From: Aotearoamyces nothofagi
Lineage: Eukaryota > Ascomycota > Leotiomycetes > Leotiales > Tympanidaceae
DNA length: 64,000 nucleotides
Assembly: GCA_015345905.1 (NCBI GenBank)
Contig: JADDTR010000035.1
Location: 62,001-126,000 of the forward strand
Reading direction: 5' to 3'
The notes below the pieces were generated by a model. That model did not search any database, was not told the DNA's origin, and saw only the letters and a list, made by a program, of their open reading frames with translations. Shown here in pieces: positions 56,694 through 64,000 of the stretch (its first letter is position 1; each line of letters starts with the position of its first letter). The position numbers and the translations under genes are program-made.

Positions 56694-57878
56694 TTTGACG
56701 CCGGGATGTCCTTCTGCAACTTATTAAAAGTTGTCGACGAACATTGGCGTGTCTGGGCTCGCCGCTTTCTATCAATGCAAAGCGATATCTTAGCAGAGAT
56801 GGCCCACTTGAGCCAAGGGATAATCCAATCTAGAGGTTGCAAGCTCAGAGGTTGTAGACTCAAAGAAATATCAGATACTGTAGAGAATACGGCCTGCAAG
56901 ACCCCGAGACTTCCGGCGTGCAAGGATCACGCGGGCCGCTCACTCATGGTATTTTCGATCTACAGCTGTACTGCAATACAGTAGTATGGTCAGCTAGCCC
57001 TGATAGTAACATAACTATAATAAATGAAACGACTATAGTCTTGTATAGATGTTTATAGATGCTCGATACCTGTGATTATTGTTAGTAATCGAAGAAAAGA
57101 ATGCTGGACATATGGGAATTTCGCTCCGGAATCTCTCTTTGGTTGATGCAAAACGCATCAACATACGACGATCTCTCGTCTCGGTTTAGTAATACTTCAC
57201 CAGTGCTGAGAAAACAGGCTCTGGATTGTCCGTCACCTGATATGATATTCCGTCAAGGCATATTTGCTGAGTAAAGCTTTCGGAGGCCCACGTGCAGGAC
57301 AGAGCCTCATAAGACTACTTGCCACTTGGAAAGTCTTCTCCAACTTGCCTGTAGACATTGCGATATTTCGCAACAAGCGCCTTGCGCAAAGCGACACAGT
57401 TTGTGGGAATGTCGTTCTGTTCAGATTGCAGACGACAACGGTGCATCATAACGGAATGTGAGCGCGTACGAGAAAGCATGCAGTTATATCGCAATGATTC
57501 GATATCCTGCACTTTCAGGAAGCTTTCAAATTGCGCGCTACATTCATATGCATCGCATGCGGCGATGCATATGAATATAAGGCGTGTTCGTTCAAGACAG
57601 AAATGGAATTATAAAGGTTGACGTTGTTGGAAGGGAAGCCTAAGGCAATTCGAAGTGCTTGGCACCTTGGCAAGCAATACATTCACACCCCCAATATTCA
57701 CCACACCCAAAGATGATAGATAACCTTAAGACCAAATATTGGCTGGTAAGAACTCATTAATCAGAGATATTCTTACGATATGTATGTGTATACATGGTAC
57801 GTGATCCACGATACACAAAATAATCAATATACATTAATTCCAGTACAGACACCAGAGTCCGCTATTTCCTATTCCCGT
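56694..57878. other. Intergenic region with a perfect hairpin
   Basis: No gene supported. See the inverted repeat at 57542-57576. The 3' flank of the GT2 gene is AT-rich. Confidence 0.5.
57542..57576. repeat. Perfect 15-bp inverted repeat with 5-nt loop
   Basis: Left arm ATTCATATGCATCGC (57542-57556), loop ATGCG, right arm GCGATGCATATGAAT (57562-57576); the arms are exact reverse complements. It lies about 300 bases past the GT2 stop codon in an intergenic region. Confidence 0.85.
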
Positions 57879-60197
57879 TTATATAAAAAAGGAACCAAAG
57901 AATATGACAGAAGTAAAAATCGTGATCAGCGAATATTCCATCTCCTTCCAAATTGACTTCTTGCTGTATCTCTGCTTCTTCCACTCTTTCTTCGGTCTCG
58001 CAATCTGCGTCTCAGGGTCAATCTCCATCAGCTCTGATCTATCCGGCACCGTTGGTGGGAAGATGGCGTAGCGGATCGGTGTGAAGCATGCTGTTAGACA
58101 CATAAGCCAGAGCATCGGTGGCCAGAATGCATGTGTTAGAAGGAAGACATAGAGATCATATGCTGTTGCTGCGGTGGTTATGCCGATTACTGTACTCAAG
58201 ATGACGGATGTGAGCACAAAGATGATGTAGAGGAGGTGGAGATAGACGTCACAGTCCCAGAGAATAACGCGCAGACGAACAAATAGCGGCGCGCGAGTTT
58301 TGGCATCACGTTCGTTCAGCGATGATTTAATCGATCCGGAAGATGAAAATGCCATTGATTTGCCGCCGAGCCATGACGGGAGGATGAATGACCGAATGAT
58401 TGTTATGGCGTGGAAGGGTGCCATCCACATCTGCGCACCAGTGTCGCGTTGTGCGAGACGATATCCGGATGGGAGATATGTGACCCATTCGTTTAGTCTT
58501 GTTAAGATGAGAGAGGTAAAGCAGAGCCGGATCTGCCACCGGAGTTGGGAAATTGAGGAATAGGCGACGAGTTGCCCACCTGAGACGAGTACGATTGGGA
58601 TGGTGAGTAGAGCAATTAGGAGAAATATTTTGAAGAAGGCATCAATGGCGAAGACAAATGCACTGAGGCGCGCGAAGAATGACATGCCTTTGACCAAATC
58701 GCCGTAGATACAGAATTTCAGCTTCAGCGCTGTCTGTAGCGTACCCAGGGTCCATCGAGTACGTTGTTTGATGTGCCCAGTGAAGGTGTCGGGTACAGTG
58801 CCGTATTGCAAGGCTTCGTGGCAGAAAGCAGTTTTCCAGCCTGATCCTAGGAGAAGGGATGAGGTGTAAGTATCTTCAGCCAAAGATCCGACAGGCCATC
58901 CACCAATGGAGTCCAGAGCTTTGCGACGGATCGCATACCCAGAGCCGGTACACCAGGCGACGCCATTGGCATCTTTGGTAGGCTCCATGACATGGACGAA
59001 TGTGTCGAGAGATTGGACTAGGGGATCGTCTTCGGGAATGTTGTAGAACAGCTGTTTTCGCAAATAAGTAAAAGCATTGTGACTAAGGAACGAGGAAATC
59101 TACCTGAGGAGGGCAGACGAGAGCCATTTCGGGGTCATTGATCATATGGGCAATGATAGCACGAAGCCAATCAGGTTCGGGAATCATATCCGCATCCAAA
59201 GCTGCAATGAACTCTCCACCTCCATCAATCTTTGTCACGAAGTCGGTACCACCAGTTAAGTTGCCGGCTTTAAAATGATGCGGGACTCCCTTGACCTTAA
59301 TTCTCGCATGGTAATAAAGATTAGGGAAACGGAGAGTGAGATCATTAATCGCTTTTTCTAACTCGGCGTCTTGCCCGTCATCAAGGACGACAACTCGGAA
59401 ACGACCTTGCGGATAATCAACCGCACAGGCTGCACGCGCGGTATCGAGAACTACATCAACATCTTCTTTGCAGCAGGTAATAAAGACGTCTACCGTTGGA
59501 ACCTCTTCACCACGCAAACGTAGCTTTGGGCGATGACGACCTCGGATGGAGAGCATTTGATATAGTTGATGAAGTAGCGTGGGGACTATATATGTTAAAA
59601 CTGATGGTGTAGAGGATAACGTCTGAACTTACATGCAACAGCGCCCTCGGCACTAATGAAGAGCCATGCCATTACATATGTTTTATGGTAAGCTCGTTGA
59701 GCATAAATTGTGCAATGGATTCGATAGATATAATATAAGAAATATGCTCCACAAGAAAGGAACGTGAAGAGAGGCGATAGACGATATAACCTTCGCTTCC
59801 ATAGTGAGAGTAAGTCTGCATCATCGTATCGATGGAGTGTCTCGATAGTATACGTTGACCCATTAAGTGATTCCACTGATGAATTAGTCCCCTTGCCTAG
59901 CGATCCCTTCTTTAAATCATTTAGAGGAATATCATATAGATACTCTGATAAAGGATTTTGGATAGCCGTTGAGGCATCCGATAATGCGAGTGATGCGGTG
60001 GAAGAAAATTTGTTGAAGGCAGGTCGTGGACTTTCTAGAAGGTTACTTGTTGAACTGTTTGAAGCATTGTTGAAGAAGACGGATGAGGATTCAGATCGCG
60101 AGATGCTGTGGTGGGGTGTTGAAGGCTGGCTTGGCAATGGTTGAAGAAAGGCCTCTGCTTGGCGGTGATTCCAGGTATTTGCTGGATGGGATATCAT
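57879..60197 (-). CDS. Family 2 glycosyltransferase, cellulose-synthase-like (Cps1/ZtGT2-like)
   Basis: Minus-strand exons 60197..59633, 59585..59104 and 59051..57879 give 739 residues. A Ser/Asn-rich cytosolic N-terminus (about 1-140) is followed by two helices (about 145-195), the GT-A catalytic domain and five to six C-terminal membrane helices. Processive GT2 motifs are present: LDDGQD (D257-D258), LDADMIPE (D319, D321), LAEDTYT (D409) and QRTRW (445-449). Such enzymes make a beta-glucan-like polymer from a UDP-sugar and export it through their own channel; fungal relatives (Cps1/ZtGT2 group) support hyphal growth on solid surfaces and virulence. Introns are 47 and 52 nt; intron 1 restores EGAVAFPTLLHQ and intron 2 restores CPPQLFYNIPED. 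Product polymer unknown. Confidence 0.9.
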
Positions 60198-61981
60198 TGT
60201 GTATTAAGATTTGCTGTAGAGTGAAAGCATAAAGGAAATGAGCAAAGAAAAAGATTGTAAATGATTAGAGCCAAATAAGTTGATCGGAGAAGGATCAGTA
60301 GCTCCGTAGGTATAGAAATAAACGACTGCCCATATATAACATGAAAAGCGCGGTGGCAGCCTGTTATCACAAAAGAAAGGATGAGAGTGGACAAGCCAGC
60401 GCTCGAGCTATGGTACTCCAGTTGGGTTAGCTATTAAGAGATCGGTGTATCATAACACGGCAGCCAGATGTACTCCCCAGCATCCGATCCCTTGTAAAGC
60501 TGCGAGTGCTCGTCGGCATCACGAACAGACAGGGCTCGGATGCCCATTTGGGCAACACGGCCTCCCTACTGGAGATTGCGAGCCGTGTGTCGTCTGTGGA
60601 TCAGGTCCGAATTCACTGCCCATGACCTGAGAGGTCCAGGATCCGCCACGATGCCATAGATCTGAGAGCTCGGCAACAGCTTAGACGGAGCTCTAAATCG
60701 ACGTAATCCCTACCGTTGTCTACGCATGGTATACAGTATCCGGCCGTGCCAATAATAGCACAAGGGTGAGCCTGAGAGGCCCTTTCCCCTATCCTCTCAC
60801 GCACATGAGCGGCAGTGAAGGGCCCATATCAGGGGCAGTGGACTACACTTCACGTGTCCTCTCATCTTATAAGATCTCTAGCAAAAAGACTCTTTTAGAA
60901 GGCTCGGAGCCCTCTCAGAAGTTCCCTAAGCCTTGTGAGATTATAGTACGAGCATGAAGAGATAGTTGGAGACGTCGAAGATGGACAAAGCTCCGGTCTC
61001 TTAGGCTCAAAAGACTTGCCGGAGCCCACGGCACGAGTCCCCAACCTACTGTAGATGTAGAGCCTGCTACTGCTGTACAGCCCAGCACCGCAGAATGGAT
61101 CTCTTATCAAAGACTAGACCAGTAGTAAGAGAGGGCATGGAGAAGAAAGGCCAAGAGAGGACGATGGGGAGGAAAAGTACCTTCAAGGACCCTGGGTCCC
61201 GCAGTATTGCACAGACCCCCGACGTGTCATTTCTGCTTGCCGACGGGTCTGACGCGCGGCATACATACCTCCCCTGGTCCAATTGGCTGGAGGCTCAGCA
61301 CAGAGCAAGAATCGAACCGTCGAGATGGCGAGCAATACTGTAATAAATTGGGTTTCTATTTTTTTCCAAGACACGTGCTCGCATGGCACAAGTCCAGCCA
61401 CCAACAATACAATTGTTTTGAAACGGAGGACGGAGCGGTCGTTGCCGCACTTCCGCACTGCTAGAGAGTCCGTAGTGCCCGTACTCGTTCCGTGCTGTAG
61501 CGTATAAAGCACCTCGGTCGCGACAATAGGGCTATCCGAGCCGCCATGGCTCGTTCTACGGCACGTTGAAACAGAAGATTTCAGATGTGTCTGTACATTT
61601 GGTGGATAGAACAGACGTCGTGTCCGAGGGTCTGTTTACTCTACCGTGCACAACAGCCGAGCAGATGGCGACGGATCCGACCGTTGGTGAGAGGCTGAGA
61701 AACCCTGCGATGCTGGATTCCGTGCCGAGATAGGCGGTGCACGGCTGGCTATTCAGCGTATAGGACCTTATCTCTCAGTATTAATAGCATATGCATCCCG
61801 AAAGATGATTTTCTATCAGATGCCCCGAATCGTGAGTCCTGAATCCTGAATCCAGAGTCCAGAGTCTAGAATCCTGCACTCGAGTACTCCAGTACTCGGT
61901 AGCTGCCAGCAATAAATATATGCACATACACAGTACATGCATTAGTGCTATCTATGTGTGTGCTTGTACAGTACAAGTGAA

Positions 61982-61995
61982 GTACAGTACTGTAC
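61982..61995. repeat. Perfect 14-bp palindrome GTACAGTACTGTAC
   Basis: Self-complementary sequence within a 50-base stretch containing several more GTAC words. Confidence 0.7.
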
Positions 61996-62334
61996 GTACA
62001 TGCCAGTACTGTATAAACTTGGGATCCACCGTGCATTGGGAAGTAGGGTATATCGTACTGTGGGTGAGGCGAAAGTAGGTGAAGCGACGGTGCTAGTAGA
62101 TGGAGTGGTCGCTCGGGCCACAGATGTTTGAAACGGCCTTGTTGTTTCATCCAGGCTCTTGTGATGGTTCAGGACCGTCAAACATCACTCGGTGTCTATC
62201 TTTAGGCGGCTTCAAAGCCTCTTGCGCGCTATATCTCGTGGTTAAGCTTTGCCACAAGACTTGGCGCAAGTTAGGCTCTGCTCCCTCTGCCAGGTAGTGT
62301 GCACAGCCCTGTTGCAAGGCATACTGCACTGTAC

Positions 62335-62400
62335 AGGACAGGACAGGGCAGGGCAGGGCAGGGCAGGACCCCGTACAGGACTCCGTACAGGACAGGACAT
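62335..62400. repeat. GGACA/GGCAG pentamer minisatellite
   Basis: Tandem GGACA, then GGGCA units (four), then two CCGTACAGGAC(T) units. Not in a supported gene. Confidence 0.85.
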
Positions 62401-64000
62401 AGGTCGGCCGCCGACCTGTGGTCTCACCCTGCCACGCTGCTTTCCCTTCGCGTCCGATGCCGCTATGGGTTAGCAACAGCTAAGCTACTGTAGGTACTTG
62501 CTTGGCTGGACATGCTGGGCTGATGTGGGCCCGAGGGCCGAGGCTGTAGAAGACAAAGCGGTTGGTTGAATGTTAGATAATCTGCTTGAAGAGCTGCAAG
62601 CGCCGGCTCTTCAACCCTACTGTATATCATTAGGCCCGCCTCAATTCCCCAGTGCTGGAAATCGCTCTCGATTCCAGCATTATGCCTTCTGTCCAACGTC
62701 TGCATAGACGAACCATCACTCAGAACTTTCCTAGACTGTCTTGACAATCGATGTCCCGTCAGCGTCATCTCTTCATTACGGTACATCACATGTATAGTCA
62801 TAGGAATCGTAATGTAGAATACATGATATCAAGGATACTTCCGGTAGAGCCCTCAAGGTAGTATCGGGACAACCTGCTCACGGTCATTAGAGGTAGACGC
62901 TCTGCTAAGTTCCAGAGTCCTCGGGTACTCGCCTCAAAGGGTCGTGGTCGTCAACATGATCAGAGAGCAACACATGTTGAGATCATGCTGGCAGCCTTCC
63001 ACCTCCGATTGATCATAGATAAAATGCCTATTGTAAAAAATGTCCCATCCCAGTGCGATTCAGGCGTGTCTTTCCGTCAACTGCACAGCTGCACCACAGT
63101 ACGATCAAGGCAGATGTGATGAGAGGTGCAGTTTGTTCAATATTATGCATATGGAAGGATGATATGGATGCGAGTTGAGTACTCGACTATCTTGTGCATA
63201 AGCGTCATAAGTCCCCCGGCTCCGAATCCTCGAAACTCTGCCTCTATCGGGGAAGAGCCGATGGTTCGGGTATAAATCATTTCCTAATGCACAAAACTCG
63301 AAGAGAAGGGACAGTGCACTGATATTCTCAGCCCAATGGATAGGAACCTGTGATTTGAGACTTAGCTGTACCCTATTCCTGTTACTAATCCGAATATTGG
63401 GCTACCACCAAATTTCCGGAAGTTCCGCCTTCTTCCCCTTACGGCAAGGAGAGCATCCCAGCAGAAGCTCTGGCCTCCACTCTAAGCTGCCAGATAACAT
63501 CAGGCAAAGCTCTCAGGAAGGCCAGCATCATGGGCCTCACCTTATCGCCATGTTAAGCCGTGCTCGAGTATGGTTCTACCCCACGGCAGTCAAGGTCTAG
63601 AGGCATATTGTTTGTAGCAGTCGCACATTTTGATAGGGTACGGTCTGAGCCGCCCTACGATAGTTGACTTATCGCTGCTGACGTCAATCCAAATGGGGCC
63701 CCAGTCCAAAGCGAGCGTGGCGAGGCTATCCGATATCGCGTGTGCAGGAAAGCAGTGATCCTCGCTTCACGCCCCATCAAGACCTCAACAACGTCACTGT
63801 TTGCTTCATCTAGTCCTGGCAGGCTGTGATGTCTTTAGAACCACTATCCAGAATTCATGAGTGGATAAGAGGGCGTACAACACGTTGTACAGCAAAGTAC
63901 AAGTACATACATCCGTGGAGACACCAATCTGCCTTCAAGAGAACCTTCCCAAGAGAACATTAAAGGCCCAGTTCATCTACTGTAAGTTTGTCAAGTTGCG

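Larger units (their letters stand above)
60198..64000. other. Terminal gene-poor region of 3.8 kb
   Basis: No gene supported on either strand. Contains tandem GAGTCC/GAATCC words at about 61830-61880, GTAC-rich palindromic sequence at about 61965-62010, and a GGCAG/GGACA minisatellite near 62335-62400. Confidence 0.45.

Noticed and set aside
25743-57349. Shared WKVFSNLP-like words at 25743-25767 and 57325-57349
   Set aside because: About 20 of 25 bases match and similarity does not extend; matches of this size are expected by chance in 64 kb.
55581-60197. DUF3431 and GT2 genes as a cell-wall gene cluster
   Set aside because: Same strand but 1.2 kb apart, with no further wall genes and no evidence that DUF3431 acts on the GT2 product.

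Overview
The window looks like nuclear DNA from a filamentous ascomycete (Pezizomycotina; a leotiomycete would fit, but class level is an impression only). Support: short spliceosomal introns (45-130 nt, GTAAGT-type donors, CTAAC/CTGAC branch sites), fungal-only families (Zn2Cys6 regulators, DUF3431, Dal5-type permease, Mmc1-like protein, filamentous-fungal GH16), and a fungal calcineurin A. Twenty-one protein genes can be supported, all but one complete. I rebuilt exon structures by hand from reading frame, splice signals and family conservation; none is transcript-proven.

Layout. 1-1370: 3' end of an unrecognised acidic protein gene. 2119-4545: long-chain acyl-CoA synthetase. 5669-7344: sugar-type MFS transporter. 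8965-10802 (-): calcineurin A, divergent from a small unknown coiled-coil gene (11540-12163), which is followed by a mitochondrial Mmc1-like protein (12328-14334). 15805-17148: secreted GH16 glucanase-like protein. 20438-21490 (-): SREBP-like bHLH regulator. 21.5-28.4 kb: the largest gene-poor stretch. 28443-29834: Zn2Cys6 regulator. 30259-31731 (-): Cys/His-motif protein of unknown role. 33136-34939 (-) and 35977-37403 (+): divergent Dal5-family permease and M20D amidohydrolase. 38156-39025: CFIm25. 39572-40290 (-): YjbQ-family protein with a membrane anchor. 41119-43275 (-): second Zn2Cys6 regulator. 43829-44638 (-) and 44875-45809 (+): complex I NDUFS6 subunit and the exosome cofactor Mpp6, head to head. 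47641-51243: insulysin/Ste23 metalloprotease. 52333-54043 (-): DHA1 drug/polyamine-type MFS. 55581-56693 (-): DUF3431 protein. 57879-60197 (-): cellulose-synthase-like GT2. 60.2-64.0 kb: no gene seen.

Most of this is ordinary chromosome: housekeeping genes (calcineurin, CFIm25, complex I, Mpp6, Ste23, acyl-CoA synthetase) mixed with accessory transporters and regulators. The only arrangement that looks like a functional unit is the permease/amidohydrolase pair. Recurrent oddities are stop-free introns of length 3n that hide inside open frames (three genes), very small coding exons (16-34 nt), a possible mitochondrial N-terminal extension of Ste23, and a dispersed repeat whose two copies differ only by transitions. 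No rRNA, tRNA, CRISPR array, intact transposon or virus-like element was recognised, and I found no convincing previously undescribed multi-gene system.
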